Part shown: piece by piece, positions 45,769 to 59,580 of the stretch
Layout: the number at the start of each line of letters is the position of its first letter
Numbering within the stretch: position 1 is the first letter of the stretch
NCBI RefSeq assembly: GCF_004115265.2
Contig: NC_046304.1
Location: 12,826,292-12,890,291 of the forward strand
DNA from: Rhinolophus ferrumequinum
Taxonomy: Eukaryota > Chordata > Mammalia > Chiroptera > Rhinolophidae
Reading direction: 5' to 3'
Length of the DNA stretch: 64,000 nucleotides
The notes under the pieces: generated by a model
The model's database searches: none
The model's input: the letters and a program-made list of their open reading frames with translations, nothing else
Told to the model about the DNA's origin: nothing
Position numbers and translations under genes: made by a program

Positions 45769-48700
45769 CAAATTTCATGAAATAACATATACACGTATTA
45801 AATATGTTGCTGATATTTTCTGTTATATTTCATTATTTTAAAAAGGCAGATTGCTAAACATTGTTGATTTAACAACTCACTCATCAATTGAGACTCAGTT
45901 TGAGATACACTGGACAAGAATAATCTAAAATTGTTTCAACACTGATCCTGTGATTGTTCTTATTGAAGTGATAAACAGAACTAAAAATTAGGCCCAGAAA
46001 ATTCTATACTGCAAGTGCCTGGAGGTTATTAATTTTGGTCATAAATGTCTCTAGGGAGGTTGAAAATGAGAAAACATTCCTGTGCCCTTGGAATCTTCCC
46101 ATCTCCACCCTTACCACCCCTCCAACTCCTCTCCCAAATCAGGCTTTTCCACTGTTTCTTTTCCCTATTTCTACTTTTACCCTTTTGAAGAATCTCTTAT
46201 TACATAGTTTTTCATTATCTCATTTTTGCTCTGATTTTCTTTTGGGTGTCAGTATTTTTCCTGGATTCATAATAATGTCTTCAGGTAGTTAACATAAACA
46301 CCTAATCTTTACATAAGAAATAATTGGTTTTCTTATTTGAAACCCGTCATCTTAAAAGTGTTGCCTTTTATCTGAAGCATATTGACATCTAATTGCTTTC
46401 AGAGAGTTGCAAAAGAGAAAAGTAAAAGACAAAATAAGATTTTTCACTTTGATTCACTGAAGGAAGGCTAAGAAGTTGTTCTGCGTAAACTTCTTTAACC
46501 AAATGTTATTCTGTTTTAAAATTGGTTCATCTCGGTAAGACAAGGTGAAAGGATGCAGTTTCTTCAAGTTGCTCAAGTCAGCTGTTTTGGGGATTATATA
46601 AAGTAAAATGGGATTATATAAAGTGAAGTGACAATTTTCTGTTGTACTAAAGAATTATGATTATCTTTGTGTTATGGAAAAAGTGATTCCCAAATGCCCT
46701 ATTTATGCCATATCTATTTGTTCTAATATTGTAAAGTAATGTTAATCCAGTTACCCACATGTGGACTGCTATTTGTGATGCGTATTCTCTAGATTAGTAA
46801 TCCCTGGGAGCCTCACCCACTTTCTCCTCTCCCCTTCTTCTCTGAGGCATGCTAAGTAAGTATGGATTTATTTACATGTTAGCCTAAACAAATCACAATT
46901 CAGTGGATAGATTTACTGCGAATAATCATTTTTAGTAATTTCTAAAAGAAGCTGGACATAATGAAGGTTTTTTTTTAATATTAATTTTTATTTTCATAGT
47001 GAGTTTTTAGAGCACAAAAAGAAGGCTACCTAGAAGGCCACTTCTGAAACAGAAGAAGAAATTACGTTTTTCAGAAAATTAATTATTTTAGTAAATTGTT
47101 TGTCCTGTGAAAATATATGTAGTTAAAAAAAAAAAGATTGTATATAGTATATGTACAAATATTTTAAGACCACGGAAGTAAATTATGTGCCCTTTTAATG
47201 AGCACCAAGATTGATATGGAGCAATAAGATAAAATTATAATAATAAATAAAATGAAGTACTTCATTACCTTTTAATTTAAATCCCATCAGTGTAATTTAT
47301 TTTTTTCATTACTGTTTGATTCAGAGAGGCAGCCACTCGTATAATTTAGCATATTCTTTCCAGTCTTTTTCCTATATATTTTTTGCATAGCTCATATTGT
47401 TTGCATATAGTTTTGTATCTTGTTCTTTTTGATTAATATAATTTTTCTGGCCTGATACTATTCTGCTGGATGGATGTACCTACCACATTTAATAGTGTCA
47501 TTTTAAAATACAAGTTAAGACTTCTGAGTTACAGGAACTGTTCAGATCTTTTGTTACAGTGGAATTATGTTCTGTTGTGTGTGGGTTTTTTTGTTTTTTT
47601 TGGTTTTTTTTGGCTTGAAATAGGTATTTTATTGGATCTTTAATATCTTTAAGCAAAAAGATTCTGATTGTAGTAATCTTTTGACCAAAACTGCTTTTTT
47701 CCTTCTCCCATTGCTTGTCTTACCAAATTTATTACAAATTTATTTAAATAGGTGCTAGCTATTATAGTACTAGGACACAGGTTGGGGGTTAAAAATACTT
47801 TAAAGTTATTATGTGGTCTCTCATTCATACCAAAATTAGGGAAGGAGATATACCTAAGAATTATTGAGTCTTCACTTATTTACCATGTTATTTTTTTCTT
47901 TTCTTTCTGTGTTGTTGCTTAATTCACGTATTTTGAATAGATGGTATATATAATAATTTTTCCCTTTGGAAAACCACTAAAAGTAGCCATTGCATAAGAT
48001 AGTTTCCCCCTTTTTCTTATTATGCAAATAAAGGTAACAATAGAAGGCATGTGTGGAATGGTTAACAAAGGCTGGCGTACTAATAGCTGTCCACAGCTGA
48101 ATTACAGAAGGCTTAATATTGTGGAAGGTTAACATTAACACTAATTAATTTGTCCGTGATGCTTTGAAGATACATGATCATAGGGAAGGGGATGAACTGG
48201 AAGTGTAAGCATGGGACTGAGTCAGAGTCATGAGTTTGGAAGTGACTTCTGTGGCTGTATACAAAGTCACTTGATCACTCTGCTTTTTCCCTTTACTTAA
48301 ATAAATATTACTAATTTAATAATTATAGGTAACATTTATCAATTTTTCTATAAAGTGCTACTTTTTACGTAAACTATTAGCTAATTATTTTGAACTACTA
48401 GTCATCATGTTAGAAAATTATACAATATTTTGTGTGATGAGAGCTGTTTTCAGTTTGATTTGTAGTTGGAGGCTAATGCCCTAGGATGTGCCTGTTTGTA
48501 GACTCTCCTGCTGTCTTATGCAAGGTGAATTGATTTTTCTAGATCTAGCCGTAGAGGCATTCTGATCAAAAGCAGTTGTTTTGGCCTTTTCTGTATTGTA
48601 AAATTGCAGTATGTTAGAAGTACTTGAGGTGGATTTGAAATTTTTTTTATTAAAAGAAAAAAGGGAATAAAGGAGTTACTTGGTATATCCTCAAAGGGAT

Positions 48701-50501
48701 CCTGAATCCTGGAATAGAAAACTGTCCTGAAGCCTGGAGAGAGGGGTGAGAGGGGTGTGGCCTGTGTCTGAGCTGGGAGTCAGAACAACACCCTTAATCT
48801 CGGCTGCAGTTTTAAAGGATGCATTTTAGTTTTTATTGATTCGTTAGCCTCCGTTTCTAAATATAAAATACAGTGTTGAAAGGTATTGGGGTGTGTGTGT
48901 GGGTGGAAGTAGGAGTGGGTGGTGGTGTGGTGGTTAGGGAAAAGTAAGAACGGAGGGATCTTGCTTTTCCTTCTTTTTTGATTCCCTAGAGCCCTTCCCT
49001 ACCTCATGCAGTAATCAGTAGCTACCAGTAATATTAAAGAGTTAAGTGGAAAGCTTGTTTAATTTGTTTAACAGTTGTGATTGGACAATAAAAATACTAG
49101 AGAAATAAATAGCACAGAACAATTTTCCTTCATGATTTCAAATGTTAAATATGACAGAACTGCGCATTTCCCCTTTTCAGTGCATTCTCCATCCCTTTTT
49201 CTGCAAAGGTTATCAAATGTTCCAATGACCCAATGTCATTCTTTGCTTTGACCTAAAGACCCTAGTATGTGCTCCTCAAAACGACTCTTACCTTTAATGC
49301 CGCGGAACTCAAAGCAGCAGTCATTTCCTCTTCCTGCCCTGGATTGCATAGATACTGTTAGATCTGCTGTAGTGAGGCTTGTCTGAAGATGTCATGGAAA
49401 TGAACTGGTTTTAGTTCATTATTATCAAAGGAGTCGTAGAGATCTTTGAAAAGCACATGCAAGAAATTAATGAGCCGTAATTCTGATGCTAATAGATAAA
49501 TCATTGGTGTATTTTTCCAGTCTTTTTTCTACATACGATGAAGTCAGCTCTCAATTAAACTGGGGTAATGGGTTGGGGGAGAGGAGGGCCTTTCGAGATA
49601 ATCTCAGATCATGGCCGAAATTCTAGGCAAATCATCATTCTGGGGTGGCTTGTAGTAGGAAACTGGGACCTCTGCTGGCCTAGGTAACTAGGCAGGGGCG
49701 TTAGTACTGATAGGTGTCCTCTGCAGGGATTAGGGCCGTAGCTTTGTGGCTGGGCTGTTATTGGGCAAAGGAGGAGGTCAAGGGTTAGACTCCTGGATGT
49801 CCCACTCCTCTCTCCAACCAGAAGAGCCTCTGGGTTTGGTCAGGATAGGCATTTGTTTAATGGCCAAATTGTAGAGCCCCTGCCCCTGAAGTAAATCCCT
49901 GCCATACCACAGTCAACACGAATCTAAAAACCAGATAATCGCCCAGTAACGGAGAGTTCATATAGAATGTAGAGTTCTGTATCCTTTCTACATAAAAGAG
50001 TTTTTGATTATGATTTCAGTATAATGGTACTGAATTGTCTTGAGATTGGAGGAGTAGTTCAGGCTGGTGTGGCTATCCTAATCAGGGAAATTGTTAGATT
50101 TTGCTTGTAACACTTGAGAGAAACAGTGCTAGCAAGATTGGCAGTGGGTTCATTTGTGGCATAAATAGCTCAAATAATCCAATAATTTAACACTTCCAGC
50201 AGTGGATTGACAGTCTGTGAGTTAGGCAAAGGGACTTAGAAGTTCTCTTGGGAAATTTGCCTATGTGATTCTCTGTATATATGCTGTTTCATTTACATGA
50301 TTCATTCACAGTGTGTATACGTACTAAGTCTAACAGAAGTGTCTTTTAAAAAAAAATTAGAATTTCCTGACTGTATTGGATCTTCGGAAGAAGCTTGACT
50401 ACTTGTTTCATTAGAAATGTGCAGCTGGAATACTAATTTATTCTTGTAACTTAATTTATAAATAAAAGTTATTATTTGTTAATTAATATCTTTTTTTCCA
50501 G

Positions 50502-50630
50502 TTTCTCTTCAGCAACGGGTAGCAGAATTGGAAAAAATTAATGCAGAATTTTTACGTGCACAGCAGCAGCTTGAGCAAGAATTTAATCAAAAGAGAGCAA
50601 AATTTAAAGAGTTGTATTTGGCTAAAGAGG
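50502..50630 (+). CDS. RABEP1: RABEP1 coding exon 2
   Basis: The exon encodes residues 12-54 and the first base of residue 55: (V)SLQQRVAELEKINAEFLRAQ, then QQLEQEFNQKRAKFKELYLAKE. It has a pyrimidine-rich acceptor (tatctttttttccag) and a consensus donor (gtaagt). It begins the N-terminal coiled coil, with Leu/Val/Phe at heptad spacing and charged residues between. In rabaptin-5 the N-terminal coiled coil (about residues 5-135) binds Rab4. The length of 129 bases is divisible by three, with phase-1 junctions on both sides. Confidence 0.97.
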
Positions 50631-51286
50631 GTAAGTTTATAAGTCTTCCCCTAACCCCTATACTGAAACTGCCTTAAAATGTCAAGTTTCTTGGTAATAC
50701 AATGTTGTCGTTAAATAAACCTTGATTTTATTTGTACCTACGTTGTATAATAAAAGCCTGTTTAGAGGTAAGGATTAAGAATGGAATAGAAAAACAAAAT
50801 GAGAAATACGTTATTAAGATTTGTCCTTGTCTTTTCACCTTAATGATGATATTTAACATAGTAGGCTGCCTGGTCCTGGGACAGGATTTTCAGTGCTCTT
50901 AACACTTGAGAGAGAGCCCCAGGCAAATCAGGACTGTTGGCATTTCAATAACAGCCTTAGCCACATTATATTAAAACTGATAGTTCATGGAATTTATCCA
51001 ACAATTATTCAGTTATTTATTAATAGATATTTGTTTAATATTTGTTTAACGAGGCAGATATTGTGTCTAGGTGCTGGGTATACCAAAGGAGCAAGAGTCA
51101 CGTGGTTCTTTAACTCATACAACTTGAACTCTAGTGAGGAAAACAGATATTAAGTAATTGTATGACATGCTTTTAAAAAGGGCAAATATATTAGAGCATA
51201 TCATGAGGGACCTAATCTGAAGGATAAAGGAAAGGGTTTACATTTTGGGTATTAACCTTGGAAAATATGGATATGGTTTTCACAGC

Positions 51287-51458
51287 CCTCTAGTCCAATG
51301 GCTGTCAAACTTGAATAACATGGAGAAAAATCACCTGGAGAGCTCGTTAAAACACAGTGTGTTGGGGTGGGGCCCGAGAATTTGCATTTCTAGTAAGCTT
51401 GTAGGGGACTGCAATACTGCTAGTCCAAGGACCACAGTTTGAGAACCAGTGCTCTAGA
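51287..51458. mobile_element. MER5A element
   Basis: 'ccaatggctgtcaaacttgaat', 'gctcgttaaaacacag', 'cgagaatttgcatttctagtaagc' and 'gtttgagaaccagtgctc'. Confidence 0.9.
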
Positions 51459-51727
51459 CTAGTGATCATCCAACTTTCAAATTTATGTACTCCATAAGGT
51501 ATTTATATACACCCCTCACACCTTTTTAAAGTTGATGTTTAAAATTTTTTATTTTAAATTTAAAAGCTGTGAAGGATATTTAAATGAAAACTTTCCATTA
51601 CCATCTGATTTAACAAAACAAATTAGTGAATAAGGTCTTTAGCAGACATTTTATATTTTTCCCTTCCTTCCTTGTATTGGATTTTCTTTTTTACATCTCC
51701 TTATAATATTATTCTTAAAGTGTATTT

Positions 51728-51905
51728 TTTAGAACACAAACTGGAATGTGCATCAGAATTTTACCTGCAGAATTTGTTGAAACAAAGATTGCTGGGCTCC
51801 ACTCCCAGAGTTTCTGATTCACTATGTCTGTGGGATCCTGGAATTTGCATTTCCAGCAAGCAGGTGATGATGTTATTGATTCAGGCACCACAATTTGAGA
51901 ACTAT
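51728..51905. mobile_element. MER5A element, second copy
   Basis: 'tgtgcatcagaattttacctgcag', 'attgctgggctccactcccagag' and 'gaatttgcatttccagcaag'. It carries the central segment missing in the copy at 51287. Confidence 0.9.
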
Positions 51906-51949
51906 TGGCCTAAATAAAGTATTTAAAGAATATTTTGTGCTTAAGCTAT

Positions 51950-52138
51950 TTAAAAAATTTTTGGTGAGACTTCTCTGCAACAAAAATATACATGTACAAA
52001 TATATGGTGATGGAAGGAGAACTGTCTCTGGATGGTGAACACATAATGTGATATATAGATGATGTATTACAGAATTGTACACTTGAAACCTATGTAATTT
52101 TACTAACCATTGTCACCCCAATAAATTAAAAAAATTTT
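51950..52138 (+). mobile_element. Lineage-type L1 3' end, plus strand
   Basis: 'gatgtattacagaattgtacacttgaaacc' and 'attgtcaccccaataaatt' before an A-rich end form the sense version of the 3' terminus seen reversed at 19886, 24790 and 42305. Confidence 0.8.
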
Positions 52139-53154
52139 TTTTGAACCAAAAAGTATGCATGTAAATGTATTCTGTATTATCATTATAGATATTAAAAGTA
52201 CACAATTGATCACATGATATTTTGCACATTTAAAAAATAATTATTAAAATGTAAAAATTACTGGAAATGCAAGTCTTATGAGTTATGTTGGGTCTTCCTC
52301 CCAATTAAGTCATTAACCTCTGGTTGAATATTATTTACTTCCAGAAGAAGATAAGTTTCAGGTTTTTTGTTTTAGTAAATAGATACAAGTGCTGAGAACC
52401 TTTGTTCTTATAAATAAGTAGATGAAAATAGAATTTTTTTACAAAATAGCAATTATTCCATTCACTTAACTCTTTCTAAATTGTATGTTAAATCACAAAG
52501 TGTTCTAGCCTCAGAAATATTTTTATTCTATTGGTTGACAACTCAGTTAGGTCTTCCTTCAATTTTGTTGAAAGTAGACTATCACCTCACTTGCCAAAAG
52601 ATTTGTTACTCAGTTATTAGTCGTTCACTTTTTTATTACTGACGTTGATATTTTAAGTTATCCCTCTGATTTAATATAACAGAGGAGTTTTTATATAATG
52701 GCAGTGAACCATAGTAAAGTTCAGGATGGGTAAAAAGACTTTCCTTTGTTAAGTGGGAGAAGGATGTTAAGAAAAAGGAGGTGGGCAAGGAGAACCTGTA
52801 TTTAAACAACCATTTGTTTTAGGAAAGAATATTTATGAAAGTTGAGGATCTAGACATTGATTCCTTTAAAACAACATGTTCCTATGAATCCCGTGGAAAA
52901 TCTTTGCATACTCCCAGGGGTACATGTATGTATACTTTGAAAACCACTGCCGTGGAGTGGTATTATTCAGACTACAGGTTGTAACCCATTGATGGATAAC
53001 AAAATTGAGGGGATTGTGACCAGCAATTAAAATAATAGGAATAAAATGGAAAACAAATAGCACCTTATACTTGGTAAGGTTAAGTAAGTATAGTTACACA
53101 AGTCTTTTTGTTTCAGTTAAATATATACATGTATGTATAGAGTTGTGATATATA

Positions 53155-53156
53155 TA

Positions 53157-53193
<37 letters not shown>
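53155..53193 (+). repeat. (TG)n microsatellite
   Basis: About nineteen TG units after a short TA run. Confidence 0.96.
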
Positions 53194-53195
<2 letters not shown>

Positions 53196-55023
53196 TACTA
53201 TTAGTTGTGGTCAAAGAAATTTGAAGGCCACTGTTCTATAGGATGGAAGGTTCTTAGGCCTCACAGAATTCAGCTCTGGCTTGGAAATATTTACTGACTG
53301 GAATATGGGATGGGGTTCTGTTTTCTGATGGCTTGCAGGAGGGCTGTTTCCTGTTTTATTTTGTTCCTTTATAGGCTGACAAGGAGATTGGGAAGCTAGT
53401 GTGCCTGGCTAGGCATGGTGGCACTCTGCAAGACACTGTGGAGGTTGGGTGAATGAGATTCGGTTTTTGTCTTCCTGAAAGGATAGTTAGTCTACGGGGG
53501 TAGATAATGCATTTGGCACAGTATCATCATTGTTTGAATATATGTGAAGTATTATGAGAAATAAGTTCTGTCCAGTTCTTCATTATGTTCAATGTGAATT
53601 TGTAAACCTCTCCTTTTTAAAATTTGTTTTAACCTTGAATTGGTGAGACCACTTCAGACTCTGCAATCGTATGTTGTCAAGATAACCTATAAAACCTTTA
53701 AAGTATATGTATAAGGTCATGGCAGTATTTCCTCTGATGACCAATTCAGACTCACTGTGATACTGGTTAGTGACATCCTTTTTTCCCTTCACCTCTCACA
53801 CCAATAATCCCCTCTGCAGCTTTTTCTTTCTGTCTTTGTCTATTCAATAAATTCAAGTTAATCTTGTCCAAAGTTTGTTCATTTGCTTTGTTTTTTTCCT
53901 GTCCCCAAATAAAACTGTTAGGGTTTCTTTGTTTTCTTATTTTCTTTTTTGAAATGATAAAATTGACTTTTCTATAAAATTCTGAAGAAATGAAAATGAC
54001 CAAGAATCTCTCATTTCTGAAGTACATTATCAATTACAGTTTCATATCTCTGAACTGAAACAGCTTGTAATGTGGATTCATTCACAAAACACACTTGGTA
54101 TGTTAAAATTGCTTTGATACATCTAAACCCAGTAAATCTGTGTGTGTACTGTTTATCTACTGTTTGAAGTTCTCAGTGAACTTAATTGAAGCTGGCCATA
54201 AAGAACACTTAAGGTAACAAAAGTTCAAAAGGAATAATAATGTGGAACTTTTTGAGAGTTTTTGGTGTCTAAAGAAAATGCATAGTGTGTAAAAGGTAAA
54301 TGTAGATTTAGTTTCTGATTGGCTGTTTGCCTATATATCATAATAAAAATCAAATTTAAAGGTGTCCTCTAAAGCAGCAACTTATATTATTGCATATACT
54401 GTACAGTATAAACCTAGTCGTTTATGACTGTCACAGGTCATAACAGTATAAGTCATTGTTTTGATGGGTTCAGCAGTCTTTGTTTTATCTCTCAGCAAAC
54501 CGGGTCAAGGTAACCCCAGAAGTCCCAACGTTGGTATTTTTCCCGATAGAAACAGTTTTTGCTTTGGTGCTTTCACTTATTTGGAGAATAGCTGAAATGG
54601 AATTGCAGACAGTATTGAGGAATGATAATAAAAGAGATTACCTTTTGATTCCTCTTGCTGCCTGTTCCTACATTGGTACCCATTCTTTTCCCAGCCGATT
54701 TCAACTGGGAATGTTATAAATATTTCTGAAAGTTTTGTTGCTTTTCCGTTAAATTTGAAAAAAACTATTTACCTTTCAAAAATTATTTGATTTAGCTTTT
54801 TCCTTTAACCATCTTCACTACAAAGCTTTGACACTGCAGCAGTGTTTGTATTTTGTGTTTTGGCAATCCTCAATTTTGGGCAATGAGTAAGAGCCTATTA
54901 CATGAGGCAGCAAACAAAGGCCATAGAGTTCTCAATTTGAAGGAAATAGAAATGGAATCACCAGAAGACCATGAAATTTTCTAGTGTTCGGAAAGATTTT
55001 GTACATGGTCATAATTTGTATAA

Positions 55024-55094
55024 AAGTCTGATGCTAACTAACTGATGCTAACTGAAGTCTGATGCTAACTAAAGTCTGATGCTAACTAACTGAG
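55024..55094 (+). repeat. Short tandem array of a 14-17 bp unit
   Basis: About four copies of (aa)gtctgatgctaact with small length differences. Confidence 0.85.
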
Positions 55095-56264
55095 TTTCAC
55101 TAGGTAAAATCTAGGTTTAGGGAGATATTTAGGGAGATAGAAACGCTTGGACATGAAAATAAAACGAGTATATTTAAAACTTTTTAAACCATTAGAAATC
55201 TTAGAAACACAATAAATAAATTGAAATAAGGTAAATAGATGGTTTAAACTGTAGACAAAGCTCAGAGATGTTAGTAAATTTGAAAAATGTATTGTGGAGT
55301 CCTCTCTCCCAGTGAGACACAGAGAAATCTCAAAGAGCAGTTGACATAGAGGACGAATTGAATCCTCAACACACATCTAACAAGAGTTCCAGGAGAAGAG
55401 AATGAAGGGAATAATAGAAAATATTTGAGGAAATAATAACTTCAGCATTAAGGAAAAAAAGTGAGTCCTTATCATAAATACTGAGTACCAAGCAAGGTAA
55501 ATAATAGTAAATTCATACTTTGACACATCGTAAACTGGAACATCAAGAATGAAAAAATGTTGAAAGCTACCAGAGAGAAGAAACAATTATGTTGACAAGA
55601 GATACCACAAAAGCAAAATAGATGCCAGAAGACAATGAAACAAGATCTTTGAAGTGCAGAGAAAAAATAATCGTCAACCTAAAATTTTATATGCAAACTA
55701 AAATTTAAATTATTCAAGAGTAAAAGCAAAATAGATATTGCAAGCATGGAGAAAGGAGAGCATTTATCACCCACATAAATCACCAAATGAACTAGTAAAG
55801 ATAACATTTGCAGAAAGAAAAGTAAACAGAAGGAATGGATAGGATATAAGAAACAGTACTAAGTATCTCAACTGATAAATCTGACTAAACACAAAACCAA
55901 ACCTAGTTCACTATTTTTTTTTTAATAGAAGAAAGTGAAACAACTGAGGTAATAAGATTGGTGCTTAAAGGCAAAAAGCATTGAAGGGATGTAGAAGGCT
56001 ATTACAATGAAAGAAACCATCTACCAAGAAAATGTAATAATCATGAACTTCTATGCACCTAACAAAATAGCCATGACACATCATGTGAAACAAAAAGTGA
56101 TAGAACTATAAGGGAAATTGATAAATGCACACATAGGAGATGTTTAACATTATATCAATTGCTAGATCAAGCAATAAGTAAAGATATAATCGCTTTCAGC
56201 AACAGAATTTTAAAAAGCTTGATCTCTGAGAAATTCTGTACCCAAGAAATAGAAAATACGCGTA

Positions 56265-56785
56265 CGCATTCCTTTTTTACAGTAGTTCTGCATCTGCAAT
56301 TTTGCTTTCTGCAGTTTCAGTTATGCAGTCAACTGTAGTCTGAAAATATTAAATGGAAAATTCCAGAAATAAAAAAAATCATGTTTTAAGTTGTATGTGG
56401 TTCTGAGTAAGTAGCATGATGAAATCTTGCACTGCCCTGCTTCATCCCTCCCAGGATGTGAATGATCCCTTTGTCCAATGTATCCATGCCCATTAGTTAC
56501 TTAGTAGCTGTCTTGGTTACCAGATTAACTGTCAAGATATCACAGTGATTGTGTTCAAGTAACCCTTATTTTACTTAATAATGGCCCCAAAGCACAAGAG
56601 TAGTGATGCTTGGTAATTCAGGTATGCCAAAGAGAAGCCGTAAAGTGCTTTCTTTAAGTGAAAAGATATGTATGTATGGAAAAAAAACAGTATATGCAGG
56701 ATTTGGTACTATCCGCAGTTTCAGGCATCCACTGGAGGTCTTGGAATGTATCCCCTGCATATAAGGGGGGAGACTTCTGTATATT
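56265..56785 (+). mobile_element. Internally deleted Tigger (pogo) element
   Basis: The start of a Tigger transposase is visible at 56581: MAPKHKSSDAW then a stop, followed after a shift by MPKRSRKVLSLSEKI. The consensus is close to MAPKRKSSDAGNSDMPKRSRKV. A sharp internal deletion follows, joining to the 3' end ('gtactatccgcagtttcaggcatcc', 'cccctgcatataagggggg'). Confidence 0.85.
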
Positions 56786-57065
56786 AAACAATGAACGCTT
56801 AAAAAATTGTCTACATTTCAAAGGAAGACTGAGCATATTCAAAATCAGTCTACTCACCATGTTTTCTTACCAAATGCAATTAGATTTTAACAATTAAGTA
56901 TTTTTTTTCCAAAAGTTTGGAAACTAAAAATATATTCCTATTTCTCATAAGTTAAAGAGGAAATCGCAATGGAGATTTGCAAAGTACTTAGCATACAATG
57001 AATATGCTTGTGGGGTGCAGTTAAAACAGTACTTTGAGGGTAAGTTTATAAGTTTAAATGCATTT

Positions 57066-57449
57066 TTTTTTTAAAGATTTTATTGGGGAAGTGGAACAGG
57101 ACTTTATTGGGGAACAGTGTGTACTTCCGGGACTTTTCCAAGTCAAGTTGTTGTCCTTTCAGTCTTAGTTGTGGAGGGCGCAGCTCAGCTCCAGGTCCAG
57201 TTGCCGTTGTTAGTTGTAGGGGGCGCAGCCCACCATCCTTTGTGGGAGTCGAGCAGTCAAACAGGGCAACCTTGTTGAGAGAAGGTGCTCCAACGAACTG
57301 AGCCATCCGGCCACCCTGGAGCTGGGCGGCAGCTCATTAACTTCATTCTAGTTGCGGAGGGCGCAGCTCGCTGGCTCATGTGGGAATCGAACTGGCAGCC
57401 CCGTTGCCCAGAGCTCGCGCTCTAACCAACTGAGCCACCCATTTGCCCC
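57066..57449 (-). mobile_element. tRNA-derived SINE, minus strand
   Basis: A full copy with two head-like units, flanked by the 11-bp duplication TAAATGCATTT (57055-57065 and 57450-57460). Confidence 0.93.
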
Positions 57450-58733
57450 TAAATGCATTTGTTAAAAGACACGAGATCAAAAATAAATGATCTAATTGTT
57501 CAACTCCAGAAGATAGAAAAAGAGTGAACTTAAAGAAAGAAAATAATAATAGAGATTAATGAAATAGAAAACAAAGTAACAGTTAAAATCAAAAGCACAT
57601 CTTTTGGAAAAAAACTAATGAGAAAATAAAAAGATTATGCAGTAGCAATGTAACAGCATAAGAGTACTGTGTATGTCTAGGCCAATAAATTTGGAAATTT
57701 ACGTGAAATGAGTAATTTCCCAGGAAATATGAATTAACAAAAGTACCTTAGAAAACCTGAATAAACCATAACCATAAGAGAAACTGAATCAATAAACAGA
57801 ATTCTTATTTACACAAGATTCCACAGGCATAGATTTTATAGACAAATTTTGTTAAAACTTCAAGGAACATTTGTTCCTATCTTTTGTATACTATGTCAGA
57901 AACAAAAAAGTCATCCAGTTTATTTTGTGGGATTAATTTAACCTTGATACCTAAACAAGAAGCACTAATACTAGCATACCAATAAACCAATCTCATTTAT
58001 GACCATAGAGATTAAAATCCTAAATAAAATTGACTTCTGTAGAGTATATAAAAATAGTATACTATGACCATGTGTATTAGGAATGCAACGAGAGTTTAAC
58101 TTTAGAACATCTATTGATGTAACTCACTAAGTTAACAAATGAGAAAAAACAGAAAGGACAATCAATAAAATTGAACACCCTTTAATAATACCAGTTCATT
58201 CTAGTTTTTAGCAAACTAGTAATTGAGGGGACCTGCTTTAGCCTATGAAAATGTTTCTATTAGAAACCGATAGCATATATTATACTTAATGGGAAACAAG
58301 ACAAAAAGGCCTATTATTAGTATTGTAATTCGTTTTGTACTATAGGGTCTCCTAGCCAATGCAATAAAATTTAAAAAAAAAGTTATAAAATTTGGAAAGT
58401 TAAGGATAGTTTTGTTTCTGTGTAGAGACTAGATGACTATCATAGAGGAACCAAGACAGTCTACATTATTAGAACTAAAGAGGGTTATCAACATTGTTGG
58501 AATAAAGATTAATAAAGAAGAATCAATAATGTTTCTTTGTAACAACTAATTATTGAAGTAACAAGAAAAAGAAATCCTGAAGCAAATAAAATAAGACAAA
58601 AGAAAAAAATCAGAACCCTTAGTCACTTGGGAATAAATCTAACCAAGGATGTATATAAAACCTTTATAAAGGAACATTATAAAATAGTATTGAAGGACAT
58701 ACAAGAAACACCTTAATTAAATGGAATGAGATA

Positions 58734-58946
58734 CCGTGTTTCCCCGAAAATAAGACCTAGCCGGACCATCAGCTCTAATGCGTCTTTTGGAGCAAAGATT
58801 AATATTAAGATCTGGTATTATATTATACCCAGATAGTATATTATTATACCCGGTCTTATATAAGACCCGGTCTTATATTAATTTTTGCTCCAAAAGACGC
58901 ATCAGAGCTGATGGTCTGGCTAGGTCTTATTTTCAGGGAAACACGG
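58734..58946. mobile_element. Fold-back TA-flanked MITE, family A, best copy
   Basis: 213 bp. Terminal repeats begin ccgtgtttccccgaaaataa, and the complement ends at 58946, with TA at both flanks (58732-58733 and 58947-58948). The inner arms 'gcgtcttttggagcaaagattaat' and its complement make almost the entire unit one hairpin. Confidence 0.9.
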
Positions 58947-59580
58947 TACCATGTTCATAGGTGGAAAGACTCAATCTCAAAGATGCCAACTCTTCAGTTA
59001 ATCTATAAATTTAGAGCAATTTGAATTAAAATCTCAGTTTTTTTTTTCCCTTATGGGTCTTCCAAAGTATCTTTGTGTAAGGAAGAACAAGATCAAGATG
59101 GTGACCATTATATTGAACTACCAATTTATAGAAAATACAAAGAACAAAGTAACAAGTTCAACAATATTACAGGAATGCAATTAGCAAAATCCAGACTCTG
59201 AGAAGCTCTACAAGAAACTTAGCTTCCTCAACTAACAAATAAATTGCAAGGTAAAAAGATGGAGGGGAAACCTATAGACTAAAAGAGACTTAAAATACAT
59301 TACAACTAGCTATAATGTATGGACCTTATTTGGATTCTGATTCAAAGAGCTAAACTATTTTTAAAAATTTAGACAACTGGAAATTTCAACACTGGATGTT
59401 TTATGATACTCCGGTATTGTAAAAAATTTTCAGATGTGAAATGAGCCAGTCAGAAAAAGGCAAATAATGTATGATTCCACTTAATGAGGTATCTAGACTA
59501 ATTAAACTAATTGAAAAAAGAAAGTAGAAAGTAGAAGAGGCTTGGAGAAGGGGGAAGTAGGGAGTTGTTTAATGGATATA

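Larger units (their letters stand above)
22646..50501 (+). other. RABEP1: RABEP1 intron 1 (27.9 kb)
   Basis: The intron begins gtgagg and ends tttttttccag. The first 0.3 kb is still CpG-rich. It holds the repeats listed separately and no further exon that I can support. Stretches without recognised repeats are about 23341-24776, 32746-33724, 34510-35459, 36901-37760, 40113-40880, 43301-45365 and 45769-50501. Confidence 0.93.

Noticed and set aside
54480-54719. 79-codon plus-strand frame in intron 2
   Set aside because: No recognisable domain and no splice context. Similar lengths occur by chance in this AT-rich intron.
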